This document shows, in pieces, positions 16,817 to 25,745 of a DNA stretch of 64,000 nt. Source of the stretch: an uncultured Eubacteriales bacterium. Lineage in GTDB: Bacteria > Bacillota > Clostridia > Oscillospirales > Oscillospiraceae. Position numbers and translations under genes: made by a program. The notes under the pieces are model-generated. The model was not told the origin of the DNA, searched no databases, and saw only the letters and a program-made list of their open reading frames with translations. The stretch is taken from assembly GCA_900545515.1 (NCBI GenBank), contig UQZA01000013.1, positions 1 through 64,000 of the forward strand, read 5' to 3'. Positions within the stretch are counted from its first letter, which is position 1. The number at the start of each line of letters is the position of its first letter.

Positions 16817-18094
16817 TTAACAGCCGCACATGATGTCCAGAATCACCCGATCGGTTTCCCGCATGCCGCTTCTGGCCATGCGGCCGACGTTGCCGATGGT
16901 ATTGTCCACGCCCTTGCGGACGATGCCGTCGCCGTCCAGGAATTCCTGGCCCCGGCAGTAAAGCTCGTAGCCCAGAATGCCGGCGTCAATGGCGGCGGCA
17001 ATTTTGGCGGCGCAGGAGGGCTTGGCCCCGTCGCAAACCATGCCGGAGACCACGGCCAGGGCGTTAACGATGGTGTGGGCCACGGCTTGATAGTCTCCGC
17101 CCAGGAGGTAGGCAATGCCTGCCCCCGCCCCGCAGCCGGCGCAGGTTGCGCCGCAGAAGGCGGACAGGCAGCCAATCCCGGCCTTCTGGTGGATGGTCAC
17201 CAGATCCGCCAGGGCTACGGCCCGCAGCAGCCTCTCCCGCCCGATGCCAAATGCCCGGGCGTAGATGGCCACAGGCACCGAGGCGGTGATGCCCTGGTTG
17301 CCGCTGCCGGAGACGATGATCACCGGCATTTCACAGCCGCTCATTCTGGCGTCGGACCCGGCGGCTGCATAGGCCCGGGCCAGGAAATGGACGTCCTCCC
17401 CGTAGACCTGGCGAAGGGTTTTGCCTACGCTGGCTCCCCAGGAGCCCTCCATCCCCTCTTGGGCAATGGCCATGTTGCAGTCGATCTGACGGCCTGTGAG
17501 AGGCTCCAAATCCCGGGGGTCGGCCTCCTGGGCAAACTCAAAGATCTCCTGGACGGACAATTGCAGGGTGCGTTTTGTCTGTCCCTCCTGGCGGCCTGCC
17601 TGAAGCAGGGGGACGCCGTCCCGCTCCAGCAGGGTGAGGTTGGTGTGGTTCCCCTGCAAAATGCCCCGGGCGGTGACGCCGTCTGCCCGCCACAGGCGAA
17701 TTTCGATGTACAGAAGCTCATCGTTTTGCGCCGGCAGAACCCGGATGATCCGCCGGTCCAAAAGGGCGCGGATCTGGTCATGGTGCTCCGGCTCCAGGGC
17801 GGCCAGGACCTCCAGCCGCTTTTCCCGCCGGCCCGAGACAAGACCGGCTGCCACGGCGGTCTCAATGCCCCGCAGCCCACCGGTGTTGGGTACAATGACG
17901 CTTTTGACGTTTTTAATGATATTGCCGCTGACGGTGACTTCCACTCGGTCCGCCAGCTCCGGCCCGCCGCCTCCGGCGGCGTCCCAGGTTGCAGCGGCGC
18001 AATAAGCCAGGGCAATGGGTTCGGTGCAGCCCATGGCGGGAATCAGCTCCTGCCGTAGCAGGGAAAGGTACTGCTGGTATACAGTCTGTTCCAT
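16817..18094 (-). CDS. cyuA: L-cysteine desulfidase-like protein (CyuA / UPF0597, serine dehydratase alpha family)
   Basis: The 425-residue product matches the UPF0597/CyuA family: an N-terminal AMGCTEPIALAYC with a predicted Fe-S ligand cysteine (about residue 22), VSGNIIKNVKSVIVPNTGG near 55, a central SGSGNQGITASVPVA near 258, and a C-terminal glycine- and cysteine-rich GIGCLSAFCGATCAGCGAGAG. Such enzymes degrade L-cysteine to pyruvate, ammonia and sulfide using an Fe-S cluster; some relatives act on serine. GGGAGG precedes the ATG, and it has its own promoter. Confidence 0.85.
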   Translation of the reverse strand: MEQTVYQQYLSLLRQELIPAMGCTEPIALAYCAAATWDAAGGGGPELADRVEVTVSGNIIKNVKSVIVPNTGGLRGIETAVAAGLVSGRREKRLEVLAALEPEHHDQIRALLDRRIIRVLPAQNDELLYIEIRLWRADGVTARGILQGNHTNLTLLERDGVPLLQAGRQEGQTKRTLQLSVQEIFEFAQEADPRDLEPLTGRQIDCNMAIAQEGMEGSWGASVGKTLRQVYGEDVHFLARAYAAAGSDARMSGCEMPVIIVSGSGNQGITASVPVAIYARAFGIGRERLLRAVALADLVTIHQKAGIGCLSAFCGATCAGCGAGAGIAYLLGGDYQAVAHTIVNALAVVSGMVCDGAKPSCAAKIAAAIDAGILGYELYCRGQEFLDGDGIVRKGVDNTIGNVGRMARSGMRETDRVILDIMCGC

Positions 18095-18181
18095 AAGTCC
18101 TCCCGCTGACCGGTATGTCTCCGGCCGCTCTGTTTTCCTGATTTTGAAGTTTTCTACAAATGCTCCAATTCAGATGGAGAT

Positions 18182-18210
18182 AGTATAACAGATCTTTGTG
18201 TGTTTTGCCA
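18182..18210 (-). promoter_or_regulatory. Promoter of the cyuA-like gene
   Basis: On the minus strand TGGCAA (plus 18205-18210), 17 bases, TATACT (plus 18182-18187). The -35 is weak. Confidence 0.6.
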
Positions 18211-18362
18211 CTAGAATCTTTTCCAATCAGGGAGGCGGCATTTACCTGGCCTGTATGGGCCCGGGATGCATACCTGCGGGCCGGATGAGGGAGCCACGTA
18301 TACTGGCCCCTGTTATGGTGCAGAATTTCATCGGACAGACAGAGGAAAATATGGGATTTTCC

Positions 18363-18391
18363 TTGCAGAAGGGGGAAAAGGGTGGTATAAT
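18363..18391 (+). promoter_or_regulatory. Promoter of the M50 protease-scpAB operon
   Basis: TTGCAG (18363-18368), 17 bases, TATAAT (18386-18391), about 60 bases before the start codon. Confidence 0.75.
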
Positions 18392-18449
18392 TTCTCCCGT
18401 ATATGCCGCCGGACCGGCATCCGGGGTACAAAGGGAAGGGGGAAATTCC

Positions 18450-19145
18450 ATGGGCAGCTTCCAGAGCTGGCTGAATCAGCTGAATTATGAGAAATTGTTG
18501 GAGCTGGCGATCACCCTGGTTGCCGCCATGGTCTGTATCATTCCCCATGAGGTGAGCCACGGCTATGCCGCGTACCGCCTGGGGGACCCCACGGCGAAAA
18601 ACGCCGGCCGGCTCACCATGAACCCCCTGCGCCACATCGACCCGGTAGGGCTTTTGGTCATGGCCGTGGCCCACTTCGGTTGGGCCAAGCCGGTCCCCAT
18701 TCAGCCGGGCTATTTCAAGCACATTCGCCGGGATACTGCCATCACGGCTTTGGCCGGGCCTGTGGCAAATGTGGCAATTACCATGCTTGCCCTGATGCTG
18801 TACAGTGTGATCATAGGGTTGTCTGCGTTCCGGAGCTTGCCCCAGTGGGTGGAGTATGTGGATCTGTTTTTGGCGTATACCGCCCTTCTCAGCGCCAATC
18901 TGGCCGTGTTCAACCTACTGCCCATTCCGCCCCTGGATGGGTCTAAGGTTTTATTTTCCTTCCTGCCCCAGAAATACTACGGCAAGCTGCTGCAGTATGA
19001 GCGCTATGGCTTTCTTCTGCTGGCGGTCCTTTTATGGATTGGCGTATTGGACCGGCCGTTGACCTTCCTGAGGGAGGGACTCATTCGTCTGCTTTGGCCC
19101 ATTTGCAGCTGGCCGGTGGAGCAGCTGCTTCATTTTTTCCACTAG
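18450..19145 (+). CDS. Site-2 protease family protein (peptidase M50)
   Basis: A 231-residue polytopic intramembrane zinc protease of the short YwhC/S2P-like group. The zinc motif HEVSH lies in the first membrane segment (about residue 34), and the second motif PIPPLDGSKVL near 155 supplies the metal-binding Asp. No PDZ domain is present, unlike RseP. The ATG at 18450 follows AAGGGAAGGGGGA and lies downstream of the promoter; an in-frame upstream extension overlaps that promoter. It directly precedes scpA, a frequent clostridial arrangement. Confidence 0.88.
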   Translation: MGSFQSWLNQLNYEKLLELAITLVAAMVCIIPHEVSHGYAAYRLGDPTAKNAGRLTMNPLRHIDPVGLLVMAVAHFGWAKPVPIQPGYFKHIRRDTAITALAGPVANVAITMLALMLYSVIIGLSAFRSLPQWVEYVDLFLAYTALLSANLAVFNLLPIPPLDGSKVLFSFLPQKYYGKLLQYERYGFLLLAVLLWIGVLDRPLTFLREGLIRLLWPICSWPVEQLLHFFH

Positions 19146-19154
19146 GAGTTTGGA

Positions 19155-19958
19155 ATGAACGAACCAAGTTACCATCTGGAGGGCATTGTCCGCACCCGCT
19201 CGGAAGAGATGGAGGACTTCAACGGCCCTCTGGATGTGATTTTGCTGCTGCTGAGCAAGAATAAAATTGAAATCGAAGACGTGAGCATTACCGCCATTTT
19301 GGAGCAATATCTGGCGTACCTGGATGAAATGAAGCGGCTGGATATGGAGATTGCCAGCGAGTTTATCACCATGGCCTCCCATCTCATGGTGATTAAGACC
19401 AAGATGCTCCTGTCCGCCAGCGAGCAGGCAGAGGCGGAGAGTGAAATGGAGCTGCTGCGCCAGTCTCTGGTGGAGCGGCAGCGGAAGGAAATCCTGGAGC
19501 AGATCCGCCAGGCCGTCCAGTTTCTGGAGGGCCGCAACGAAATCGGGCGGGGACTTTTTACCAAAGGGCCGGAGTCCCGGCCCAGGGAGAGCGGCTACCG
19601 GTATCAGCATGAGCCGGCGGACCTGGCCCGGGCCTTGGCGGCCGCTGCCGAGCGCACCCGCCGCCGTCTGCCGCCCCCTGCATCCAGCTTTCAGGGCATT
19701 GTGGGGAAGGAACCCTTCCCTGTGACCCGGAAGGCGAAGGAGGTCATCAAACGCCTGGTCCTCCATGGGATCATGCGCCTGCGGCAGCTGTTTCGGGGCT
19801 GCCGCAGCCGTTCGGAGATTGTGGCCACCTTTTTGGCTGTGCTGGAGCTGTGCCGCACCAGCTCCGTGTGGTTGACAGACGACGGCACAGGTGACAACCC
19901 GGAGCTGAAGCTGATCAAAACCCCGGAGGAAGCCATGAGAAAGGAGACGGATGTCTGA
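19155..19958 (+). CDS. scpA: Segregation and condensation protein A
   Basis: A 267-residue ScpA, the kleisin that bridges SMC heads with ScpB in the bacterial condensin. Diagnostic N-terminal text is FNGPLDVILLLLSKNKIEIEDVSI; MASHLMVIKTKMLL follows, and a winged-helix-like C-terminus contains RSEIVATFLAVLELCR. AGGAG precedes the ATG. The stop shares its last base with the scpB start, so the two are translationally coupled. Confidence 0.94.
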   Translation: MNEPSYHLEGIVRTRSEEMEDFNGPLDVILLLLSKNKIEIEDVSITAILEQYLAYLDEMKRLDMEIASEFITMASHLMVIKTKMLLSASEQAEAESEMELLRQSLVERQRKEILEQIRQAVQFLEGRNEIGRGLFTKGPESRPRESGYRYQHEPADLARALAAAAERTRRRLPPPASSFQGIVGKEPFPVTRKAKEVIKRLVLHGIMRLRQLFRGCRSRSEIVATFLAVLELCRTSSVWLTDDGTGDNPELKLIKTPEEAMRKETDV

Positions 19959-20536
19959 TGGAGCCGGAAGAACTGGAGAGAGCTGTGGAAGCGGTTCTGT
20001 TTGCCGCCGGGGAGCCGGTGGAATTGAAGCGCCTGAGCCAGGCCCTGGGCTGTGAAACCGGGGAGGTGCAGGAGGCGGCGAACCGCCTCATGGACCGCCT
20101 GGGCTTTGAACGACGGGGCGTCCGGGTGGTGCGGCTGGACGGCGCCTACCAGATGTGCTCTGCCGGAGAAATGGGGGATTTTGTGGCCAGGGCCCTGGAG
20201 ACCCGGAAGCCCCCCAAGCTTTCCGCCTCCCAGCTGGAGACTCTGACGGTGATTGCCTATTATCAGCCTGCCACCAAGGCTATGGTGGAGCAGATCCGGG
20301 GAGTGGACAGCTCCTATTCCGTGACGGCGCTGCTCAATAAAAAGCTGATTGAGGAGTGCGGGCGGTTGAATGTGCCCGGCAGGCCCCTGCAATACCGCAC
20401 CACGCCGGACTTTCTCAGGACCTTTGGCCTCGCCAGCCTGGAGGAGCTGCCGGAGCTGGAGCTGGCGGAGCTGGGGACCCCGGATCAGCTGACCCTGGAG
20501 GAGGCTGCTCCGGCCCAACAGGAAACGGCTCCATGA
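19958..20536 (+). CDS. scpB: Segregation and condensation protein B
   Basis: A 192-residue ScpB with paired winged-helix domains: VEAVLFAAGEPVELKRLSQALG at the N-terminus and LSASQLETLTVIAYYQPATK then VTALLNKKLIEECGR centrally. It dimerises on ScpA within the SMC complex. The Glu/Leu-rich tail is typical. It overlaps DUF2953 by ATGA. Confidence 0.93.
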   Translation: MEPEELERAVEAVLFAAGEPVELKRLSQALGCETGEVQEAANRLMDRLGFERRGVRVVRLDGAYQMCSAGEMGDFVARALETRKPPKLSASQLETLTVIAYYQPATKAMVEQIRGVDSSYSVTALLNKKLIEECGRLNVPGRPLQYRTTPDFLRTFGLASLEELPELELAELGTPDQLTLEEAAPAQQETAP

Positions 20537-21162
20537 GTGTGGGATCGGTGCTTCTTTGGATTCTGGCGGGCATTTTGGCGGTGCTTTTGGCGCTGCTGGT
20601 CCTGCCGGTGGGGGTTCGGGTCTGCTACGACGTTTCCGGCCTCCGGATTTGCCTCCTGGCAGGTCCCATCCGCTGGCAGCTGCTGCCTGCAAAATCCAAA
20701 TGGTGGTTCAAAAGACGGACCAAAGACAAACCGGCCCCCCCTGCCAGGCCTGCCGGAAAGCCGGCGGGGAAGCCGAAGCCTGCCCACAAGGGGGGAGCCT
20801 GGTCCAACCTCAAGCCGTATCTGCCGGTCTTCCGCAATTTGCTGCTGGGCCTGCGCCGCCGCCTGCTGGTGCGGCGGCTGGAATTTTGGGTGAAGCTGGG
20901 GGGAGACGACCCCTGTGACCTGGCAATCCGGTACGGCCGGGCATGGGCTTGCCTGGGGGCTTTGCAGCCCCTCCTGGACCGGGCCCTTCGCATCCGGCGA
21001 AAGGATGTCCAGGTGGATTGCGACTTTACCGCAGAGGACACAGAGGTTGATTTGCGCGTGGACCTGGTGCTGTGTCCGGCCCGGCTGTTGGGGCTCCTGC
21101 TCCGGCAGGGCCCGGCACTGCTTCGAATTTATGAGGAACAAAAAATCAAAAAGGCGGTGTAA
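20533..21162 (+). CDS. DUF2953 membrane protein
   Basis: A 209-residue protein with one N-terminal membrane helix (VLLWILAGILAVLLALLVLPVG), a basic Pro/Ala/Lys-rich linker and a domain ending in RIYEEQKIKK. Length and position between scpB and ytfJ match the DUF2953 (YtfI-like) family, which is conserved in this place in spore formers and often linked to sporulation. The biochemical role is unknown. The ATG at 20533 overlaps the scpB stop. Confidence 0.8.
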   Translation: MSVGSVLLWILAGILAVLLALLVLPVGVRVCYDVSGLRICLLAGPIRWQLLPAKSKWWFKRRTKDKPAPPARPAGKPAGKPKPAHKGGAWSNLKPYLPVFRNLLLGLRRRLLVRRLEFWVKLGGDDPCDLAIRYGRAWACLGALQPLLDRALRIRRKDVQVDCDFTAEDTEVDLRVDLVLCPARLLGLLLRQGPALLRIYEEQKIKKAV

Positions 21163-21166
21163 TCCT

Positions 21167-21556
21167 ATGAGTCATCCTCTTCCCAATATGATAGAATCCA
21201 CTTTGCAGAAAATTCGGGACATGGTAGATGTGAATTCTGTGGTGGGAGATCCCATTACCACGCCGGAGGGCGTCACCATTCTCCCCATTTGCAAAATTCG
21301 ATACGGGTTTGGGGGCGGCGGCGCGGACTTTGCCTCCAAGCAGCCGTCCAAGCCGGAGTATCCCTTCGGCGGCGGTACGGGCGTGGGCGCCCAGATCACC
21401 CCCATTGCATTTCTGGTGATCAAGGGAGAGTCTGTGCGGATGCTGCCCATTGCGGCTCCCGCCAGCACCACGGCGGACCGGGTGGTGGAGCAGCTGCCGG
21501 ATCTGGTGGACAAGCTCTATGCCATGGTCCACCCCAAGTCCGGAGATGTCGAATAA
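21167..21556 (+). CDS. ytfJ: Sporulation protein YtfJ (GerW family)
   Basis: A 129-residue GerW/YtfJ protein. The family core is present: VDVNSVVGDPI, the glycine-rich YGFGGGGADF and PFGGGTGVGAQITPIAFLVI. In Bacillus it is a forespore protein needed for normal germination. It starts 4 bases after the DUF2953 stop. Its presence supports sporulation competence. Confidence 0.92.
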   Translation: MSHPLPNMIESTLQKIRDMVDVNSVVGDPITTPEGVTILPICKIRYGFGGGGADFASKQPSKPEYPFGGGTGVGAQITPIAFLVIKGESVRMLPIAAPASTTADRVVEQLPDLVDKLYAMVHPKSGDVE

Positions 21557-21594
21557 ATTTCCAATGACCGGGGTAAGCTACCGCCGGTGATGAT

Positions 21595-22698
21595 ATGAAA
21601 AAGCGATTGCTCCGGGCCGTGGCTGTGGCCGCAGCCCTTGTTCTCTTCTCCTCCTTCTCTCCGGCCAGAGCCCTGGGCCTCTCGGCGGAGCATGCGATTT
21701 TAATGGACGCAGGCTCCGGCCGGGTCCTCTATGAGAAAAATGCCGATAGCCGGAGCCTCATTGCCAGCACCACCAAGATTATGACGGCGCTGGTGATTTG
21801 CGAGCAGTGCAATGTGCTGGACCGGGTGCAGATTATGCCGGAGGCTGTGGGCATCGAGGGGTCGTCCATGTACCTGCAGGCCGGTGAGGTTCTGACGGTG
21901 CAAGAGCTTTTGTATGGGTTGATGCTCCAGTCCGGCAACGACGCGGCTGTGGCCCTGGCGATCTATTGCGGCGGCACGGTGGAAGGCTTCGCCCAGCTGA
22001 TGAACGACGAAGCCCGGCGCATTGGCCTCACTGGCACGCACTTTGAAAATCCCAATGGTCTGGACCATGAAAACCACTATTCCACGGCCCGGGATCTGGC
22101 AAAGCTGACGGCTTATGCCATGGAAAATGAAATTTTTGCCAAGACGGTATCCACCAAAAGCATTCAAGTGGGGGGCCGGAGCCTCACCAACCACAATAAG
22201 CTCCTGTGGCGCTACGAGGGAGCCGACGGCGTCAAGACCGGCTATACCAAGGCGGCAGGCCGGATTTTGGTCTCCAGCGCCACCCGGGACGGCCGGCAGC
22301 TCATTGCGGTGACCATCAACGCCCCCGACGATTGGAACGACCATGCCCGTCTGCTGGACTACGGCTTCGGCCAGTTTGAGACGAAGCGCCTGGTGCAGGC
22401 GGGCCAGTGCCTGGGTACGGTGGAGGTCCTCTCCGGGGAAGGCGGCTCCGTGGATCTGGTTGCCGGTGAGGACTTCTACTATCCCGTGGCCCGGGGCGAG
22501 ACGCTGGAGGTTCAGTTTCCGGGGCCGGGCTTTGTGTATGCGCCGGTGACGGCAGGGCAGGAGGCAGGGACGGCCCATGTGCTCCTGGAAGGCGTACCGG
22601 TGGGGAAGGTCCCGGTGGTGTGGGGAGAGACCATAGCGGCCCCCACAGAGCCGGAGGAGCCCAATTGGCTGGAACGTATCTGGGGAGGTAAGGGATGA
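21595..22698 (+). CDS. D-alanyl-D-alanine carboxypeptidase (DacF/DacB type, S11)
   Basis: A 367-residue secreted penicillin-binding protein with a signal peptide (about 1-26, cleaved near ARALG). The active-site triad is STTK at 58-61, SGN at 113-115 and KTG at 214-216, followed by a PBP5-like beta domain. There is no obvious C-terminal membrane anchor helix; the tail is PEEPNWLERIWGGKG, compatible with an amphipathic anchor. It trims D-Ala from peptidoglycan. Being next to ytfJ it may serve spore cortex synthesis, but that is inference. It overlaps rluB by ATGA. Confidence 0.9.
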   Translation: MKKRLLRAVAVAAALVLFSSFSPARALGLSAEHAILMDAGSGRVLYEKNADSRSLIASTTKIMTALVICEQCNVLDRVQIMPEAVGIEGSSMYLQAGEVLTVQELLYGLMLQSGNDAAVALAIYCGGTVEGFAQLMNDEARRIGLTGTHFENPNGLDHENHYSTARDLAKLTAYAMENEIFAKTVSTKSIQVGGRSLTNHNKLLWRYEGADGVKTGYTKAAGRILVSSATRDGRQLIAVTINAPDDWNDHARLLDYGFGQFETKRLVQAGQCLGTVEVLSGEGGSVDLVAGEDFYYPVARGETLEVQFPGPGFVYAPVTAGQEAGTAHVLLEGVPVGKVPVVWGETIAAPTEPEEPNWLERIWGGKG

Positions 22699-23405
22699 AA
22701 GAGCGCTTGCAGAAAATTTTATCTGCCCGGGGCGTCGCCTCCCGACGGAAGGCGGAGGAATGGATTCTGGCCGGACGGGTGCAGGTGGACGGCAGGGTGG
22801 CGGGCCTGGGGGACCAGGCCGACCCGGCCCTTCAGACCATTGCCGTGGACGGCCGGCCCCTGCCGGCTTCAGGGGAGCCGGTGTACATCATGCTGAATAA
22901 GCCCAGAGGGGTGGTGACGACCCTCCGCGACCAAAAGGGCCGCCCCGATGCGGCAGCTCTGGTGGCCGGCTGCGGCTGCCGGGTGTGGCCGGTGGGAAGA
23001 CTGGATATGGATTCCGAGGGGCTGCTCCTCTTCACCAACGACGGCGACTTCAGCCAAATGCTGACCCATCCCAGCCACCAGGTGGACAAACGCTACCGGG
23101 TTTGGGTTCGGGGCTACACCCGCCGGCGGGAGGAGGCCTTGAGGCGGCCTGTATCCCTGGACGGCTATACCATCCGCCCGCCCGGGGTGCGCTTTCTCCA
23201 CAGGCAAGAGGAGACGGCGTGTCTGGAGGTGGTGATTCACGAGGGCCGAAACCGGCAGATCCGCCGGATGTGCGGCATGGCAGGACTGGAGGTCACCCGG
23301 CTGCAGCGGGTGGGGGAGGGACCGCTCCGGCTGGGCGGCCTGCCCCTTGGCGCTTGGCGCTATCTGACGCCGGAGGAGCTGACCATGCTGCGCCAAAGGA
23401 AATGA
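22695..23405 (+). CDS. rluB: 23S rRNA pseudouridine synthase, RluB/RsuA family
   Basis: A 236-residue enzyme: an N-terminal S4 domain (LQKILSARGVASRRKAEEWI), then the catalytic motif GRLDMDSEGLLLFTNDGD near residue 100 with the catalytic Asp, and GRNRQIRRMCG near 180. It isomerises a specific rRNA uridine; RluB versus RsuA specificity is inferred from length and context next to scpAB. Confidence 0.9.
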   Translation: MKERLQKILSARGVASRRKAEEWILAGRVQVDGRVAGLGDQADPALQTIAVDGRPLPASGEPVYIMLNKPRGVVTTLRDQKGRPDAAALVAGCGCRVWPVGRLDMDSEGLLLFTNDGDFSQMLTHPSHQVDKRYRVWVRGYTRRREEALRRPVSLDGYTIRPPGVRFLHRQEETACLEVVIHEGRNRQIRRMCGMAGLEVTRLQRVGEGPLRLGGLPLGAWRYLTPEELTMLRQRK

Positions 23406-23419
23406 ATGGGGAGGCTGCT

Positions 23420-24286
23420 ATGGCAAAGGATATCCTGGCGCGCATGAAGGAACGAGCGCCGTCTTTTACAAAGGGCCAGCGGGCCATTGCAGGCTACATT
23501 TTGGACACCTTTGAAAAAGCCGCCTTTCTGACGGCGGGGCGCCTGGGCCGGGCGGTGGGGGTGTCGGAGTCCACGGTGGTCCGGTTTGCCATGGAGCTGG
23601 GCTACGACGGCTATCCCAGTATGCAGAAGGAGCTTCAGGAGCTGGTGCTCAAAAGGCTCACCGCCGTCCAGCGCATGGAGGTAGCCCAGGACCGGCTGAA
23701 GAACCAGGATGTGGTGGACGCCGTGCTGGAAGCGGACATGGAAAAGATCCGGAAAACCCAGGAGAAGCTGGACCGGAAGGATTTTCAGGCAGCAGTCCAT
23801 GGCATGCTGCGCGCCCGGAAGCTCTACATTCTGGGGGCCAGATCCTCGGCCCCCCTGGCAAGCTTTTTCAGCTTTTACTTAGGCTATATGTTTCGCAATG
23901 TTCAGTTGATTACCACTGCCAGCACGGCGGAGGTGTGCGAGCAATTGGTCGGAATCGGGCCGGAGGATTGGATTCTGGCCTTCAGCTTTCCCCGCTACTC
24001 CGCTTCCACAGGCCGGGGCGCCTGCTTTGGGCGGAGCCGGGGGGCCACGGTGGTGGGCATTACGGACAACCGGGAGTCTCCCGTTGGGCAGTGCGCCGAC
24101 CTGGTGCTCTGCGCCAAAAGCGATATGCTCTCTATGGTGGACTCTTTGGTGGCCCCTCTCAGCCTGGTAAACGCCCTCCTGGTGGCCATTGCGGCCCACA
24201 GGGGGAAGGAACTGACGGAGACCTTTGGCCAGCTGGAGCCCATCTGGGAGCGGTACGACGTGTATGAGCAAATGGATGGGGAGTAG
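23420..24286 (+). CDS. MurR/RpiR-family transcriptional regulator
   Basis: A 288-residue regulator with an N-terminal HTH_6 domain (LTAGRLGRAVGVSESTVVRFAMELGYDGYPSM at about 38-70) and a C-terminal SIS sugar-phosphate-binding domain (about 115-260; LYILGARSSAPLASFF). Such proteins respond to phosphosugars. No sugar genes are adjacent, so its targets are unknown. I chose the ATG at 23420 because GGGGAGG lies 5 bases upstream; ATG 23402, overlapping rluB, is the alternative. Confidence 0.88.
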   Translation: MAKDILARMKERAPSFTKGQRAIAGYILDTFEKAAFLTAGRLGRAVGVSESTVVRFAMELGYDGYPSMQKELQELVLKRLTAVQRMEVAQDRLKNQDVVDAVLEADMEKIRKTQEKLDRKDFQAAVHGMLRARKLYILGARSSAPLASFFSFYLGYMFRNVQLITTASTAEVCEQLVGIGPEDWILAFSFPRYSASTGRGACFGRSRGATVVGITDNRESPVGQCADLVLCAKSDMLSMVDSLVAPLSLVNALLVAIAAHRGKELTETFGQLEPIWERYDVYEQMDGE

Positions 24287-24290
24287 AGGT

Positions 24291-25532
24291 ATGGAGGAGC
24301 TTTACGATGTGATTGTAGTGGGCGGCGGCGCCGCCGGGATGTTTGCGGCCATTCATGTGGGGCTGGCCGGTAAGCGGGTGCTGGTATTGGAGCGCAATGA
24401 CCGCCTGGGAAAGAAGCTGCGGATCACCGGCAAGGGCCGGTGTAACGTGACCAACTGCTGCGCTGTGGAGGAGGTTTTGCAGAATGTTCCCCGGAACGGC
24501 CGGTTTCTGTACAGCGCGGTGACCCAGTATCCCCCGGCCCGTGTGATGGAATTTCTGGAGGCGGAGGGCTGCCCTTTGAAAACGGAGCGGGGGAACCGGG
24601 TGTTTCCGGTGTCAGACAGCTCCGCCAGCGTGCAGGAGGCCCTGGAGCGGGCGATGTACCGGGCCGGCGTGACGGTCCGCCAGGGGAGAGTGACGGAAAT
24701 CTGCACGAAAGAGGGACAGATTTCCGGCGTCACAGCAGGGGGACAGACCTACGGAGCCAGACAGGTGATTTTGGCTACCGGCGGCTGCTCCTACCCTGCC
24801 ACAGGCTCCACCGGCGACGGATACCGTCTGGCCGCCCGGCTGGGGCACACCGTGGCGCCGCCTACCGGCTCCCTGGTTCCCCTGGAGGTGCCGGGGGATG
24901 ACTGCCCGGCCATGCAGGGGCTGTCCCTTCGGAATGTGGCGGTACGGCTGCTCCATGAGAAGGGGAAGTGCCTGTACCGGGATTTTGGGGAGCTGCTGTT
25001 TACCCATTTTGGCATCTCAGGCCCCACGGTGCTCAGCGCCAGCGCCCATATGGGAAAGCCAGGCCGTTACTGCCTGGCCATTGACTTGAAGCCTGCATTG
25101 GAGGAGGGCAAGCTGGAGGCCAGAGTGCTCCGGGATTTGGAGCAGTACAAAAACCGTTCCATGGGCAATGCGCTGACAGACTTGCTGCCGCGCTCCATGA
25201 TTCCTGTGATCTTGCGCCGGACCCATATCCCGGAGGACCTGCCTGCCCACTCCCTGACCCGGCAGCAGCGGCACAGTCTGGTGCAGGAAATGAAAAATTT
25301 TACCTTGGAGATTTCCGGTAAGCGGCCGGTGGAGGAGGCCATTGTCACCTCCGGGGGCGTTAAAACCTCAGAAGTGGACCCCAAAACCATGGCCTCCAGG
25401 AAAGTCCCCGGCTTGTATTTTGCCGGGGAGATTTTGGACTGCGATGCCTACACAGGCGGCTTTAATCTTCAAATCGCCTGGTCTACGGCCTTTGCCGCTG
25501 CCATGGCCTGCCTGCAACGGGCACAGGACTGA
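24291..25532 (+). CDS. NAD(P)/FAD-dependent oxidoreductase, HI0933/BaiN-like
   Basis: A 413-residue flavoprotein of the HI0933/YhiN family, which includes BaiN. The dinucleotide motif VIVVGGGAAGMFAA is at about residues 8-21; KKLRITGKGRCNVTN near 37-51 is the family signature; a late block TSGGVKTSEVDPKTMASR and GEILDCDAYTGGFNLQIAW closes the FAD site. The physiological substrate is unknown; bile-acid reduction has been reported for one member only. Spacing to the RpiR stop is 4 bases. Confidence 0.85.
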   Translation: MEELYDVIVVGGGAAGMFAAIHVGLAGKRVLVLERNDRLGKKLRITGKGRCNVTNCCAVEEVLQNVPRNGRFLYSAVTQYPPARVMEFLEAEGCPLKTERGNRVFPVSDSSASVQEALERAMYRAGVTVRQGRVTEICTKEGQISGVTAGGQTYGARQVILATGGCSYPATGSTGDGYRLAARLGHTVAPPTGSLVPLEVPGDDCPAMQGLSLRNVAVRLLHEKGKCLYRDFGELLFTHFGISGPTVLSASAHMGKPGRYCLAIDLKPALEEGKLEARVLRDLEQYKNRSMGNALTDLLPRSMIPVILRRTHIPEDLPAHSLTRQQRHSLVQEMKNFTLEISGKRPVEEAIVTSGGVKTSEVDPKTMASRKVPGLYFAGEILDCDAYTGGFNLQIAWSTAFAAAMACLQRAQD

Positions 25533-25577
25533 TGCTTCATACCCAATGGAGCGGCAGCCCCTTGCCTGCCTCCGGCC

Positions 25578-25620
25578 AGGGCGAAGCGCCATGGGACCGC
25601 ATCACGGGCCGGTGGCAAGC
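25578..25620. repeat. Dispersed intergenic repeat, family D, copy 1
   Basis: GGGCGAAGCGCCATGGGACC and the following CATC...GGTGGCAAG are found inverted at 56155-56200, where the reverse complement reads GGGCGAAGCGCCATGGGATC then CATC...GCGGCAAG. No ORF. Confidence 0.55.
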
Positions 25621-25662
25621 GGCTCCACAACCGCCTTGCCTTTCGCAAAGCTCAGATATTAC

Positions 25663-25691
25663 TTGATTCTAAGGGCGGGATTTGGTATAAT
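25663..25691 (+). promoter_or_regulatory. Promoter of gdpP
   Basis: TTGATT (25663-25668), 17 bases, TATAAT (25686-25691), followed by the gdpP ribosome site. Confidence 0.8.
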
Positions 25692-25745
25692 ATCTTCAAA
25701 TTTTGCCGGTGCAGGCCAAAAATGGCAGACGGGGGAGGGAGCCTT